Positions 1 to 9,590 of a stretch of 64,000 bases of DNA are shown piece by piece (the stretch's first letter is position 1; each line of letters starts with the position of its first letter). The position numbers and the translations under genes are program-made. Origin of the DNA: Serratia liquefaciens (GTDB taxonomy: Bacteria > Pseudomonadota > Gammaproteobacteria > Enterobacterales > Enterobacteriaceae); assembly GCA_012719855.1 (NCBI GenBank), contig JAAXZN010000036.1, positions 55,967 through 119,966 on the forward strand. Direction: 5' to 3'. The notes under the pieces were generated by a model. It did no database searches, had not been told where the DNA came from, and was given only the letters and a program-made list of their open reading frames with translations.

Positions 1-1262
1 TTGTCCTTAGGGTTGATACGCATCGCCACGTCGAGGAATTTTTTGTCCAGGAAGGGCACGCGGGCTTCCACACCCCAGGCGGACATCGCCTTGTTGGCGC
101 GCGCGCAGTCAAACATATGCAGCGCTAGCAGTTTACGCACGGTTTCATCGTGGAACTCACGGGCATCCGGTGCCTTATGGAAGTACAGGTAGCCACCGAA
201 CACTTCGTCAGCCCCCTCGCCAGACAGCACCATCTTGATGCCCATCGCTTTGATTTTACGTGACATCAGGTACATCGGGGTGGAAGCGCGAATGGTGGTA
301 ACGTCATAGGTTTCGATGTGATAAATCACGTCGCGAATGGCGTCCAGACCTTCCTGTACGGTGAAGTGGATTTCATGGTGCACGGTGCCCAGGTGGTTTG
401 CCACTTCCTGCGCGGCGCGCAGATCCGGAGAACCTTCCAGACCCACGGCGAAGGAGTGCAACTGCGGCCACCAGGCTTCGCTGCGTTCTTGATCTTCTAC
501 ACGGCGTGCCGCGTACTTTTTGGTAATGGCGGAGATCACGGAAGAATCCAGACCGCCGGACAGCAGTACGCCGTAAGGTACGTCGGACATCAGGTGGCTT
601 TTCACCGAGTCTTCCAGCGCGTTGCGCAGGGCATTGGCGTCGGTCACATTGTCTTTAACGTTGTCGTATTCGAACCAGTCACGTTGATAATATTCACGGA
701 TCTCGCCGTCCTGGCTCCACAGGTAGCTGCCCGCCGGGAATTCTTTAATGGTGCGGCAAACCGGCACCAGCGCTTTCATTTCAGAGGCGACATACAGGTT
801 GCCGAATTCATCGTGACCCATGTAAAGCGGGATAATGCCCAGATGGTCGCGGCCAATCAGGTAAGCGTCTTTCTCGGAATCGTACAGTGCGAAGGCGAAC
901 ATGCCTTGCAGCTCGTCGAGGAAGTCAGGGCCTTTCTCCTGGTACAGCGCCAGGATCACTTCACAGTCGGAGCCGGTCTGGAATTCGTAGCGATCGCTAA
1001 ATTGCTGGCGCAGCGCCTGGTGGTTGTAGATCTCGCCGTTAACGGCCAGAACGTGGGTGTGCGCAGCGTTGTACAGCGGTTGGGCGCCATTGTTAACGTC
1101 GACAATCGACAGGCGCTCATGCACCAGAATGGCTTTATCGCTGGCGTAAACACCGGACCAATCCGGGCCGCGGTGGCGCATCAGACGGGACAGCTCCAGC
1201 GCTTTTTTACGCAGTTCAACGGGATCGGACTTCAGATCGAGCACACCGAAAATAGAACACAT
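1..1262 (-). CDS. asnB: Asparagine synthetase B, glutamine-hydrolysing (3' end beyond window)
   Basis: Makes asparagine from aspartate, glutamine and ATP in the cytosol. About 420 N-terminal codons are present; the family's usual length is about 554, so roughly the last 130 residues lie outside the window. The protein begins MCSIFGV, so Cys2 becomes the N-terminal nucleophile of the class II glutaminase domain. RHRGPDWSG and NGEIYNH follow, and the ATP-pyrophosphatase loop SGGLDSS is encoded near 547-570. The start is an ATG with AGGAG about 8 nt upstream. Its position beside nagD matches the enterobacterial order asnB-nagDCAB. The reading frame is intact as far as it can be seen. Confidence 0.97.
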   Translation of the reverse strand, partial: MCSIFGVLDLKSDPVELRKKALELSRLMRHRGPDWSGVYASDKAILVHERLSIVDVNNGAQPLYNAAHTHVLAVNGEIYNHQALRQQFSDRYEFQTGSDCEVILALYQEKGPDFLDELQGMFAFALYDSEKDAYLIGRDHLGIIPLYMGHDEFGNLYVASEMKALVPVCRTIKEFPAGSYLWSQDGEIREYYQRDWFEYDNVKDNVTDANALRNALEDSVKSHLMSDVPYGVLLSGGLDSSVISAITKKYAARRVEDQERSEAWWPQLHSFAVGLEGSPDLRAAQEVANHLGTVHHEIHFTVQEGLDAIRDVIYHIETYDVTTIRASTPMYLMSRKIKAMGIKMVLSGEGADEVFGGYLYFHKAPDAREFHDETVRKLLALHMFDCARANKAMSAWGVEARVPFLDKKFLDVAMRINPKD

Positions 1263-1508
1263 ATACCGACTCTCCTAACGACTTTTTTAGACTGTGATGT
1301 TGTATTGCTGTTATAGGCAGCATGGTCGCTTCATCAGTGATGGCGCGGTTTTGCTGCGTTGTGTTTATGAAAATGCGTCAAAACCGGCAGGGGATGCAAG
1401 CGTTTTAGCGCTGCGCCGAAAAATAGTTGTTTGGGAGGGGGCTAAAATTAGCGGATATTCAGTTAACCGCTATTAAAATTAATGAATATTCAATTTTTCA
1501 ATCGATGG

Positions 1509-1541
1509 ATGAGTTGCCGGATAATTTTACCGGCAACTCAT
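1509..1541 (-). terminator. Perfect 12-bp hairpin just downstream of chiC
   Basis: ATGAGTTGCCGG (1509-1520) is perfectly complementary to CCGGCAACTCAT (1530-1541), with a 9-nt loop. It lies ten bases past the chiC stop codon. No U-tract follows directly on the minus strand, so it may stabilise the mRNA 3' end rather than terminate efficiently. Confidence 0.4.
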
Positions 1542-1550
1542 TGCCGACTA

Positions 1551-3005
1551 TCAGGCGGTCAGCTGCCACAGGGTGAAGGCCGCATCCGGCGTCCATCCCG
1601 CATTGGAAGTGTGTGCCTGCAGGCAGGTGTATTTCTTGCCTTTATACGTCACTAAATCACCGGCCTTGTAGCTGTGATTGTTCTGCCACTCGGCCACGCC
1701 CGGATCGGGAGGCGTACCGCCGTCCGAGGTTTTAACTGCCAGCGCACTGCTCGGCAGCGAAGTATTGCCTTGGTTGTCGGTGGCGGTGACAAAATAGCTG
1801 TACTGAGTGGCCGCCGTCAGGCCGCTGTCCTGCAGCGACAGGCTGCCGGTTTGGCCAATGGCGCTGCCATTACGGTAAACCGTATAGTGGCTAATCGGTT
1901 TGACGCTGCTTGCCGCAGCCCAGTTCAACGTCAATGACGTTGCGGTAATCGCGCTGGCGTTCAGCGCGGTAGGCGCTTCAGGCTTTCCCGGCGGCGGGGT
2001 GACCCCGCCCTGGATCAGCGCGGCATAACGAGTTTTGAATTCCCAGTTATAGGCCACGCCGGCCTTGCTCTTGCCATTATCCCAGTTCACCGACCAGGTC
2101 ATCAGGCCCTTAATCGACAAATTTTTGGCGTCAAGGCGCGCGAAAGCGTTATAGACCGCCTGCTTGTCGACCACATAACCGGTGGCGGCGGCGTCATTAT
2201 TGGTGGGTAAACCGATCACAAATTTGGATGCCGGGATTTTGGTGTAGCCGCGGGTGCCGGTGACCAGGCTTTCGGTCAGGTAATACAGAAAATCTTCTTT
2301 CATCGCGTCGTTATTCTGGGTGATCCAGGCGCCTTTGCCGCCATTGGCTTCGTCAACCCAGATACCGTCACCGCCCTGGTTATAATATTGCGGTGCAATA
2401 AAATCATAAAACCCTTCGAGCGCGGTAATATAATCCAGGTAAGTCCCGTTAGTCCGCAAATAAGGGAATTCTGGAGCCATGCTGACAATAAAGTTTTTAC
2501 CTTCGGCGGCATAATGCGCTTTTACTTTTTTCAGTGCGGCAGGCAAAACGGTTTTATTATTGGCTGCACCAATGGCCGCCTGTTCCAGATCGATATCCAG
2601 ACCGTCAAAACCGTAGGTTTCCACCAGACGGATAATTTCATTGGTCAGCTTGTCTTCATCGCCGGTTTTCAATTCGATATGTGCGTCGGCGCCGCCGAGG
2701 GAAATCAGTACCGCGCGGCCCTGGCTGTTCAGTACCCCGACCTGGCGGCGGAACTCGGCATCGGACAGGTTGTAAGGCTTGAAGGTGGGGATACCCACGC
2801 CCTTCATAAAGGCTACGGCCACCACGTTATATTCAGCCGGGATATCGGTCAGGTTCATATTGGCGAATTGACCCTGCTGATAACCGTCACTGGCGCCGGC
2901 GGCCCAGTTGTGCCAAAAACCCATCATGATTTTTTTATTCGACATATCCGGCATGGCGGCTGCGTCATCTGCAGCTTGTGCATTGATAATATTATCGGAG
3001 CTCAT
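1551..3005 (-). CDS. chiC: ChiC-type family 18 chitinase with FnIII and chitin-binding domains
   Basis: Endo-acting GH18 chitinase of 484 residues. The catalytic domain spans about residues 27-330, with the strand-3 SLGG motif near 102 and DGLDIDLE at 134-141, making Glu141 the acid/base. A fibronectin III domain follows (about 341-425), then a C-terminal CBM5/12 chitin-binding module (about 435-484, with aromatic residues in AEWQNNHSYKAGD and WTPDAAFTLWQ). There is no N-terminal signal peptide. This matches S. marcescens ChiC, which is known to leave the cell by a holin/endopeptidase route rather than Sec. The start is ATG with GAGG about 7 nt upstream. Its place beside the nag genes puts polymer degradation next to the catabolic operon. 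Compared with my memory of S. marcescens ChiC, there is a small Gly/Lys insertion after WVDE. Confidence 0.95.
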   Translation of the reverse strand: MSSDNIINAQAADDAAAMPDMSNKKIMMGFWHNWAAGASDGYQQGQFANMNLTDIPAEYNVVAVAFMKGVGIPTFKPYNLSDAEFRRQVGVLNSQGRAVLISLGGADAHIELKTGDEDKLTNEIIRLVETYGFDGLDIDLEQAAIGAANNKTVLPAALKKVKAHYAAEGKNFIVSMAPEFPYLRTNGTYLDYITALEGFYDFIAPQYYNQGGDGIWVDEANGGKGAWITQNNDAMKEDFLYYLTESLVTGTRGYTKIPASKFVIGLPTNNDAAATGYVVDKQAVYNAFARLDAKNLSIKGLMTWSVNWDNGKSKAGVAYNWEFKTRYAALIQGGVTPPPGKPEAPTALNASAITATSLTLNWAAASSVKPISHYTVYRNGSAIGQTGSLSLQDSGLTAATQYSYFVTATDNQGNTSLPSSALAVKTSDGGTPPDPGVAEWQNNHSYKAGDLVTYKGKKYTCLQAHTSNAGWTPDAAFTLWQLTA

Positions 3006-3149
3006 AGTAACCTCGTTATTTTAGGTAAGATTAATTCCACACGCCGGCAATAGCGGGTATTGGCGGGGCGTAAATACATAGTGCGGATTTTTAACGAGGG
3101 TGGGGTGAAACCTTTCCCGGCCAATAATAAATTAAATTCAAATTGGTGC

Positions 3150-3178
3150 GAAAATTAAGGGTGGCCGTGATGGCCACC
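3150..3178 (-). terminator. Probable terminator of the nagBACD operon
   Basis: GGTGGCC (3160-3166) pairs perfectly with GGCCACC (3172-3178) across a 5-nt loop. On the minus strand the stem is followed by a U-rich stretch (CTTAATTTT). It starts 8 nt after the nagD stop codon. Confidence 0.6.
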
Positions 3179-3185
3179 TCAGCGA

Positions 3186-3938
3186 TTAGAAAATATTGAT
3201 ATCGGCAACGGAAGGGAAGATGTAGCTCGGGCGGAACGGCATGGTTTCGACATCGTTCAACGTCGAGACGCCGGACAACACCAGCACGGTTTCCAGACCG
3301 GCCTGGAAGCCCGCCAGGATATCGGTGCGCAGGTTGTCGCCGACGATCACCGTTTCTTCCGAATGCGCCTGCATTTTGTTGAGCGCGGCGCGGATGATCC
3401 ATGGGCTGGGTTTGCCCACGTAAAATGGCTTGCGGCCGGTGATTTTCTCGATCGGGGCGCACAGTGCGCCGCAGGCCGGCACAAAGCCATGGCCGTGAGT
3501 ATCCGGGTTGGTCGCGATAAAGCGCGCGCCGTTATTCACGAAGTAGGCGGCCTTATGCATCATGTCCCAGTTGTAGGAGCGGGTTTCCCCGACAATCACG
3601 AAGTCCGGGTTGATGTCGGTAATGGTGAAACCGGCTTTATACAATTCGTGGATCAGCGTGCCTTCACCCACCACGTAGGCCTTTTTGCCTTCCTGACGGC
3701 GCAGGAAATCGGCGGTGGCCATGGCGGAGGTATAAAACGCGCTTTCCGGGACTTCAAGCCCGGCGGCGGAGAAGCGGTTCGCCAGATCCTGTGCGGTCTG
3801 CGACGGGTAGTTGGTCAGCACCACCAGCGGCATGCCCTGTTCCTGAATGCGCGCCAGGAAAAGATCGGCGCCGGGAACCGGCGTGTTGTCATGCAGCAGC
3901 ACGCCGTCGATATCACATATAACGTTTTTGATTGTCAT
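3186..3938 (-). CDS. nagD: NagD nucleotide (UMP) phosphatase, HAD superfamily
   Basis: A 250-residue HAD-superfamily phosphatase of the NagD subfamily, which in E. coli dephosphorylates UMP and other nucleoside monophosphates in the cytosol. Motif I is DIDGVL, with Asp9 as nucleophile and Asp11 as acid/base. Motif II is in LTNYPS, and motif IV is GDNLRTDI near residue 200. It is the last gene of nagBACD, separated from nagC by 67 nt, and a hairpin terminator follows. Its role in amino-sugar metabolism remains unclear despite the conserved linkage. Length and motifs are normal for the family. Confidence 0.96.
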   Translation of the reverse strand: MTIKNVICDIDGVLLHDNTPVPGADLFLARIQEQGMPLVVLTNYPSQTAQDLANRFSAAGLEVPESAFYTSAMATADFLRRQEGKKAYVVGEGTLIHELYKAGFTITDINPDFVIVGETRSYNWDMMHKAAYFVNNGARFIATNPDTHGHGFVPACGALCAPIEKITGRKPFYVGKPSPWIIRAALNKMQAHSEETVIVGDNLRTDILAGFQAGLETVLVLSGVSTLNDVETMPFRPSYIFPSVADINIF

Positions 3939-4005
3939 TGTTGCTGTTTCTCATGATTGGCGGCAGGCAAAACGCGAAGATAACACACCTGCCTTAGGCG
4001 GCGGA

Positions 4006-5226
4006 TCAGCTTTCCAGCAATCGCTGCAATAGTACGCCGTTGAGCATTGCCCGCTTGGCCAGGGCGAAAGCCCCGATCGCCGAGCGATGATTGAGTTCGG
4101 AGGTGACCACCGGCAGGTTCTTGCGGAAGTCCTTCAGCACCTGAGTATTGATGCAGCTTTGGATCGCCGGCAGCAGCACTTTTTCCGCCTCGGTAATTTC
4201 ACCGGCGATCACCACTTTCTGCGGATTAAACAGGTTAATGGCAATGGCTACGGCTTTGCCGAGGTAGCGGCCGACGTGCTCGATCACTTCGCTGGCCAGC
4301 AGGTCACCGCGGTTGGCGGCCTTGCAGATGGCGGAGATGCTGCAGTCGTCGAGTGTCAGCTTGCTGGGGTAGCCCTGAGTCAGTAACTGGCGCACGCGGT
4401 GTTCAATCGCGGCATTGGCGGCAACGGTTTCCAGACAGCCGAAGTTGCCGCAGTGGCAGCGTTCGCCCAGCGGGGCGATCTGAATATGGCCGATTTCGCC
4501 GACGTTGCCGTTATTGCCCAGGAAAATCTGGCCGTTGACGATAATGCCGGCACCGGTGCCGCGGTGCAGACGTACCAGAATGGAATCTTCACAGTCGCGG
4601 GTGGCGCCAAAATAGTGTTCGGCCAAAGCCAGGCTGCGGATGTCATGGCCAACAAAGCTGGTGACGTTAAAGCGTTGCTGCAGGTTGTCTACCAGCGGCC
4701 AGTTGCTGACGCTGATGTGCGGCATGTAGCGCACCACACCGAGCGCCGGGTCAACCAGACCGGGCAGGATCACCGCGATGGCGATCAGTTCGCGCAGCTT
4801 GCGTTGGTAGTCTTCGATAAACTGCGCAATGGCGGTGAACAGCGCATTTTCCAGTGTTTCCTGGGTCCTTTCCGGCAGCGGATAGTGCTCTTCACCGAGC
4901 GATTTTCCGCTCATGTCGTACAGGGTGATGGTGGCATCGTGACGGCCAAGGCGTACGGCCACGGTGTGGAAATGCCGGGTTTCGGAGACAATGGAAATGG
5001 CGCGGCGGCCGCCGGTAGAGGCTTGCTGATCGACTTCTTTGATCAGCCCGCGCTCTAACAGCTGGCGAGTAATTTTAGTGACGCTGGCGGGCGCTAGCTG
5101 GCTCAGTTCGGCTATTTGAATGCGCGAGATCGGACCCTGTTGGTCGATCAGGCGGTAAACCGCCGCGCCGTTGAGTTGTTTGACTAAGTCAACGTTCCCT
5201 ATCTGTGCCTGTCCGCCAGTACTCAT
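4006..5226 (-). CDS. nagC: NagC, N-acetylglucosamine-responsive ROK-family repressor
   Basis: Transcriptional regulator of amino-sugar and chitin genes; GlcNAc-6-phosphate relieves DNA binding in E. coli. The 406 residues carry an N-terminal winged helix-turn-helix (about 16-75, including ISRIQIAELSQLAPASVTK). A ROK domain follows, with the zinc-binding cluster GERCHCGNFGCLE near residue 255. The start chosen is ATG at 5226, giving MSTGGQAQIG and matching the E. coli length; a TTG one codon upstream is a less likely alternative. It lies 27 nt after nagA in the operon. Candidate NagC operators occur at nagB/nagE and upstream of chiP, suggesting that it coordinates both loci. Confidence 0.97.
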   Translation of the reverse strand: MSTGGQAQIGNVDLVKQLNGAAVYRLIDQQGPISRIQIAELSQLAPASVTKITRQLLERGLIKEVDQQASTGGRRAISIVSETRHFHTVAVRLGRHDATITLYDMSGKSLGEEHYPLPERTQETLENALFTAIAQFIEDYQRKLRELIAIAVILPGLVDPALGVVRYMPHISVSNWPLVDNLQQRFNVTSFVGHDIRSLALAEHYFGATRDCEDSILVRLHRGTGAGIIVNGQIFLGNNGNVGEIGHIQIAPLGERCHCGNFGCLETVAANAAIEHRVRQLLTQGYPSKLTLDDCSISAICKAANRGDLLASEVIEHVGRYLGKAVAIAINLFNPQKVVIAGEITEAEKVLLPAIQSCINTQVLKDFRKNLPVVTSELNHRSAIGAFALAKRAMLNGVLLQRLLES

Positions 5227-5253
5227 CAATAATTTTACTCGCTGTTCATGAAA

Positions 5254-6393
5254 TTAAACCTCGTTACCGCTAACGAGCGTTTTGGTGATGCTAAAGTCGC
5301 GGGTAAACGCAGTCAGGTTTGCCACCTTACCGGCTTCGATCGTACCTAAACGATCGTCTACGCCGATAGCACGCGCCGGATAGAGTGTTGCCATACGCAG
5401 CGCTTCATCCAACGCGATGCCGACATGTTCAACGCTGTTTTTCAACGCGTCAATCATGGTCAGCGCAGATCCGCTCAGGGTGCCGTTCTCATCCACGCAC
5501 AGCCCATCGCGATAGTATATTGTTTTACCGGCGAAAATAAATTGGTCAATATCGGCACCCGCCGGGGCGGTGGCGTCGGTGACCAGCACCAATTTATCAC
5601 CTTTCATGCGTTTGGCGTTACGGATACTCGCCCAGGCCACGTGATGGCCGTCGGCGATAATGCCGGTATAGACTTCAGGCGTGTCGAAAATCGCCCCCAT
5701 CAGCCCCGGTTCGCGCCCGGTGATATACGGCATGGCGTTATACAGGTGAGTGGCGAAGGTGATGCCGGCAGCAAAACCGGTGCGGGCCTGTTCGTAAGTC
5801 GCATTCGAGTGACCGGCGGACACCACGATACCGGCGTCGGTCAGCTGCTTGATAAAGTGCGGCTCTACCATTTCCGGCGCCAGCGTCACCTTGGTGATCA
5901 CATCGGCATTCGCACACAGATAGTCGATCATCTCTTGGGTTGGCTTGCGGATAAACGCCGGGTTATGGGTGCCTTTTTTCAACGGGCTAAGGTACGGCCC
6001 TTCAAGGTGCAGACCCAGCGCCTGGTTCTGGTGCTTTTTCAGATAAGCGCGCATCACTTCGATGCTGTGCTTCATAAATTCGTCGCTGCTGGTGATCAGC
6101 GTCGGCAGATAGCTGGTACAGCCGGATTTTTCGTTGGCACGCTGCATAATTTCCAGCGTCTCTTCCGAAATGGCGTCCAGAGAATCGTTAAATTGAACGC
6201 CGCCGCAGCCGTTAAGCTGCACGTCGATCAAACCGGGGGCCAGGATAGCGCCACCCAGATCGCGCGTTTCAATGCCGGCCGGCAGTTCAGCCAGCGGGCA
6301 AACTCGTTCAATCAGCCCATCAGCGATTACCACTGCATGGTCGTCAAGTACGTCGTGGCCGGTAAAAATACGGCCGTGGGTTAAAGCGAACAT
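5254..6393 (-). CDS. nagA: N-acetylglucosamine-6-phosphate deacetylase
   Basis: Hydrolyses GlcNAc-6-phosphate to glucosamine-6-phosphate and acetate, the first committed step after NagE import. It is a 379-residue amidohydrolase barrel. The metal and catalytic residues are visible: Glu131 in LHLEGPYL, His in VSAGHSNAT, His in ATHLYNAM, and the catalytic Asp in [10 protein letters not shown]. It lies 18 nt after nagB and 27 nt before nagC, so it is co-transcribed. By removing GlcNAc-6-P it also removes the NagC inducer. Nothing is unusual beyond a slightly short C-terminus. Confidence 0.97.
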   Translation of the reverse strand: MFALTHGRIFTGHDVLDDHAVVIADGLIERVCPLAELPAGIETRDLGGAILAPGLIDVQLNGCGGVQFNDSLDAISEETLEIMQRANEKSGCTSYLPTLITSSDEFMKHSIEVMRAYLKKHQNQALGLHLEGPYLSPLKKGTHNPAFIRKPTQEMIDYLCANADVITKVTLAPEMVEPHFIKQLTDAGIVVSAGHSNATYEQARTGFAAGITFATHLYNAMPYITGREPGLMGAIFDTPEVYTGIIADGHHVAWASIRNAKRMKGDKLVLVTDATAPAGADIDQFIFAGKTIYYRDGLCVDENGTLSGSALTMIDALKNSVEHVGIALDEALRMATLYPARAIGVDDRLGTIEAGKVANLTAFTRDFSITKTLVSGNEV

Positions 6394-6411
6394 CGTAGCC
6401 CCCTGCAGGAA

Positions 6412-7212
6412 TTAAAGACTCTTCACGCTTTCCGCTTCTAATTCGCGGAAATACTTAACGGTTTTGACTTTCAGCTCCATGGTGGATGGCTCATCGCACA
6501 CCACAACGGCCTTGGCATGCAGCTGCAGGCAGCTGATGGTCCACATGTGGTTGATGTTGCCTTCCACAGCGGCTTCCAGCGCCTGAGTCTTGGCGTGCCC
6601 GGTGACCAGAATCATCACTTCCTCTGCGTCGAGCAGCGTGCCCACGCCCACGGTCAGTGCAAACTTCGGTACCAGGCTAACGTCGCCGCCAAAGAAGCGG
6701 GAGTTGGCGATACGGGTATCTTCGGTCAGGGTTTTGATGCGAGTGCGCGAGGCCAGAGATGAAGCCGGCTCGTTAAACGCAATATGACCGTCGATGCCAA
6801 CGCCACCCATGAACAGGTTGATCTTGCCGTAGGATTTGATTTTCGCTTCGTACTGGCGGCACTCGGCGTCAACGTCCGGTGCATTACCATTCAGCAGGTT
6901 GATATTTTCGCTTGGGATATCAACGTGATCAAAGAAATTACGGTACATGAAGGTATGATAGCTTTCCGGGTGTTCCTGCGGTAGGCCAACGTATTCATCC
7001 ATGTTGAAAGTCACCACATGCTTAAAGCTTACTTCACCTGCTTTGTGCATCGCAATCAGATGTTTGTACGCTTCCAGCGGAGTACCGCCGGTTGGCAGGC
7101 CGAGCACAAATGGACGCTCCGCAGTAGGCTTGAATGCGTTGATGCGCTGGACGATATGGCGTGCGGCCCATTTGCCGACTTGTGCAGTATCTTTCAGTGG
7201 GATAAGTCTCAT
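6412..7212 (-). CDS. nagB: Glucosamine-6-phosphate deaminase
   Basis: Converts glucosamine-6-phosphate to fructose-6-phosphate and ammonia, delivering amino sugars to glycolysis. The 266 residues match the E. coli enzyme in length. Asp72 lies in FNMDEYVG. The catalytic group Asp141, His143 and Glu148 lies in [12 protein letters not shown], and the phosphate loop is [12 protein letters not shown]. It is the first gene of nagBACD, transcribed divergently from nagE from the shared control region. In E. coli the hexamer is allosterically activated by GlcNAc-6-P. Confidence 0.98.
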   Translation of the reverse strand: MRLIPLKDTAQVGKWAARHIVQRINAFKPTAERPFVLGLPTGGTPLEAYKHLIAMHKAGEVSFKHVVTFNMDEYVGLPQEHPESYHTFMYRNFFDHVDIPSENINLLNGNAPDVDAECRQYEAKIKSYGKINLFMGGVGIDGHIAFNEPASSLASRTRIKTLTEDTRIANSRFFGGDVSLVPKFALTVGVGTLLDAEEVMILVTGHAKTQALEAAVEGNINHMWTISCLQLHAKAVVVCDEPSTMELKVKTVKYFRELEAESVKSL

Positions 7213-7319
7213 CTAACACCTCTTGGGGTAAGTAAACTAAAGCTATACTGGTTCGTGCCTGAACGAGAGTCTTAAGCCTAACCCAGGTTTATGATTCTCA
7301 CGTGATGCGTCAGGTTCGA

Positions 7320-7345
7320 TGATTTTTTTAATGATAAAATAAGTT
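7320..7345. promoter_or_regulatory. NagC-like operator, nagB side
   Basis: The AT-rich segment TTTTTTAATGATAAAATAAG fits the loose NagC consensus, with A/T tracts around a short centre at about 7333. It lies about 110-125 bp upstream of the nagB start. The match was judged by eye. Confidence 0.5.
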
Positions 7346-7384
7346 TTGTGTGATGGCTAGCAATGTGGCAGCTTAAGACTGCTT

Positions 7385-7406
7385 TTTGGTGATATAAATC
7401 ACAAAA
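7385..7406. promoter_or_regulatory. CRP-cAMP binding site between nagB and nagE
   Basis: GGTGATATAAATCACA (7388-7403) matches the TGTGA-N6-TCACA consensus at nine of ten core bases. It sits between the two NagC-like operators, as in E. coli, consistent with catabolite activation of both operons. Confidence 0.75.
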
Positions 7407-7414
7407 AAGGAGGT

Positions 7415-7438
7415 TTTAATTTGCGATACGAAATAATT
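7415..7438. promoter_or_regulatory. NagC-like operator, nagE side
   Basis: TTAATTTGCGATACGAAATAAT (7416-7437) has the TTT...CG/CG...AAA arrangement typical of high-affinity NagC sites. Its centre lies about 93 bp, close to nine helical turns, from the nagB-side operator. Confidence 0.65.
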
Positions 7439-7547
7439 TTTTTACACTCCACTTTGTTGTCGTTCGTCCAGAGTTAATCGCAGTGTGTGATGGCGCTAGC
7501 GTAAAATATGATAAAGCCCATAAAAGGGCATTAGGGGGAATATTAAG

Positions 7548-9494
7548 GTGAACATACTCGGCTTTTTCCAAAGATTGGGCAGGTCGTTGCAACTGCCAAT
7601 CGCAGTACTGCCCGTGGCGGCGCTTTTGCTCCGCTTCGGCCAGCCCGACTTACTCAATATTTCGTTCATCGCACAGGCCGGTGGATCAATCTTTGATAAT
7701 TTGGCGTTGATTTTCGCTATCGGTGTGGCAGCAACCTGGTCGAAAGACAATGCCGGTTCAGCCGCACTGGCGGGTGCGGTAGGTTACTTCATCCTGACCA
7801 AAGCGATGGTCACCATCAACCCGGCGATCAATATGGGCGTGCTGGCCGGTATTATTACCGGTCTGGTGGGCGGTGCGGTTTATAACCGCTGGTCCGGCAT
7901 CAAACTGCCTGAGTTCCTTTCCTTCTTCGGCGGTAAACGCTTCGTTCCTATCGCCACCGGCTTTTTCTGTTTAATCCTTGCGGCGATCTTTGGTTATATC
8001 TGGCCACCGGTTCAGAATGCCATCCACGCCGGCGGTGAATGGATTGTGTCCATGGGCGCGGTGGGTTCCGGCATCTTCGGTTTCGTTAACCGTCTGCTGA
8101 TCCCAACCGGCTTGCATCAGGTATTGAACACCATCGCCTGGTTCCAGATTGGTGAATTCACCAATGCCGCGGGCACCATCTTCCACGGTGACATCAACCG
8201 CTTCTACGCGGGCGACGGCACTGCCGGGATGTTCATGTCCGGCTTCTTCCCAATCATGATGTTCGGTTTGCCGGGTGCGGCACTGGCCATGTATTTCGCT
8301 GCGCCGAAAGAGCGTCGCCCAATGGTTGGCGGTATGTTGCTGTCTGTGGCACTGACCGCGTTCCTGACCGGCGTGACCGAGCCGCTTGAATTCCTGTTCA
8401 TGTTCCTGGCTCCGCTGCTGTATCTGGTCCATGCCATTTTGACCGGTATCAGCCTGTTTGTAGCTACCCTGCTGGGTATTCATGCCGGCTTCTCCTTCTC
8501 TGCAGGCGCCATCGACTATGTGTTGATGTACAACCTGCCGGCCGCCAGTAAAAACGTCTGGATGCTGGTCCTGATGGGTCTGGTCGCCTTCGCGGTCTAC
8601 TTCGTTCTGTTCTCCGTCATTATCCGTGCGTTCAACCTGAAAACGCCGGGTCGCGAAGATGCGTCTGACGATATCGTCGCACCGGAAGCCAACAGCAATA
8701 CCGATGAAGGTCTGCGCGCTCTGTCTCGTAGCTATATCGGTGCCATCGGCGGTTCAGACAACCTGACCGGCATTGATGCCTGCATTACCCGTCTGCGTCT
8801 GAGCGTGAAAGAGTCTTCGAAAGTGCTCGATGCAAGCTGCAAACGTCTGGGTGCTTCCGGCGTGGTGAAACTGAACAAGCAAACCGTTCAGGTGATTGTG
8901 GGTTCTAAAGCGGAAGCCATTGCCGACGGCATGCGTGCGGTTATTGCAGCCGGCCCGGTTCCTGCGGCAGAAGTGGCACCGGCAGCCGGTGTGACCGCAG
9001 TTAAATCACAGGCGGTGCCTAACGCGCCGAAAGTGGCCTTCGAGTCGCTGGTGGCTCCGGTCACCGGTGAAGTGGTGGCGCTGGATCAGGTGCCTGACGA
9101 AGCCTTTGCCAGCAAAGCGGTAGGCGACGGTTTGGCGATTCGCCCAACGGATAAAACCGTCGTGGCGCCAGCTGACGGCACCATCGTGAAAATCTTCAAC
9201 ACCAACCACGCTTTCTGTCTGGAAACCGACAAGGGTGCGGAGATTGTGGTGCACATGGGTATCGACACCGTGGCATTGAACGGTCAGGGCTTCAAGCGTC
9301 TGGTTGAAGAGGGCGCAGAGGTGAAAGCGGGCCAGCCAATCCTTGAACTGGATCTGGACTTCCTGAACGCCAACGCACGCTCGATGATAAGCCCGGTAGT
9401 GGTCAGCAACGCTGACGATTACGCCGGTCTGTCGGCGCTGGCGACCGGTTCTGTGGTCGCAGGCCAGACCAAACTGTTTGAGATCCAAAAGTAA
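7548..9494 (+). CDS. nagE: N-acetylglucosamine PTS permease, EIICBA
   Basis: Inner-membrane permease that imports and phosphorylates GlcNAc to GlcNAc-6-phosphate. The 648 residues match E. coli NagE. The membrane EIIC domain occupies about 1-370. EIIB follows (about 390-465), with its phosphocysteine in DACITRLRL. EIIA (about 500-648) carries the phosphohistidine in VVHMGIDTV. The start is GTG at 7548 with AAGG close upstream, giving MNILGFFQRLG. It is divergent from nagBACD, and a strong terminator follows. Confidence 0.97.
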   Translation: MNILGFFQRLGRSLQLPIAVLPVAALLLRFGQPDLLNISFIAQAGGSIFDNLALIFAIGVAATWSKDNAGSAALAGAVGYFILTKAMVTINPAINMGVLAGIITGLVGGAVYNRWSGIKLPEFLSFFGGKRFVPIATGFFCLILAAIFGYIWPPVQNAIHAGGEWIVSMGAVGSGIFGFVNRLLIPTGLHQVLNTIAWFQIGEFTNAAGTIFHGDINRFYAGDGTAGMFMSGFFPIMMFGLPGAALAMYFAAPKERRPMVGGMLLSVALTAFLTGVTEPLEFLFMFLAPLLYLVHAILTGISLFVATLLGIHAGFSFSAGAIDYVLMYNLPAASKNVWMLVLMGLVAFAVYFVLFSVIIRAFNLKTPGREDASDDIVAPEANSNTDEGLRALSRSYIGAIGGSDNLTGIDACITRLRLSVKESSKVLDASCKRLGASGVVKLNKQTVQVIVGSKAEAIADGMRAVIAAGPVPAAEVAPAAGVTAVKSQAVPNAPKVAFESLVAPVTGEVVALDQVPDEAFASKAVGDGLAIRPTDKTVVAPADGTIVKIFNTNHAFCLETDKGAEIVVHMGIDTVALNGQGFKRLVEEGAEVKAGQPILELDLDFLNANARSMISPVVVSNADDYAGLSALATGSVVAGQTKLFEIQK

Positions 9495-9558
9495 ACCGAT
9501 TTACCTGAGTAGTACCCAGGGTGTTTAACGAGTCATGACGGAACGCACCCTACCTTTG

Positions 9559-9590
9559 GCGGGAAGAGAGCAATCTCTTCCCGCTTTTTT
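9559..9590 (+). terminator. Terminator of nagE
   Basis: GCGGGAAGAG (9559-9568) pairs with CTCTTCCCGC (9575-9584), followed by a T-run to 9590. It is a textbook intrinsic terminator 65 nt past the nagE stop codon. Confidence 0.9.

Larger units (their letters stand above)
7213..7547. promoter_or_regulatory. Divergent nagB-nagE control region
   Basis: A 335-bp AT-rich gap serving nagBACD to the left and nagE to the right. It holds two NagC-like operators and one CRP-like site, listed separately. Their order (operator, CRP, operator) and spacing resemble the E. coli nagE-nagB region, where NagC loops the DNA. No open reading frame is convincing here. Confidence 0.85.

Noticed and set aside
318..1316. 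Long plus-strand reading frame antisense to asnB
   Set aside because: It mirrors the well-supported asnB gene, has no family resemblance and arises from codon bias on the opposite strand.
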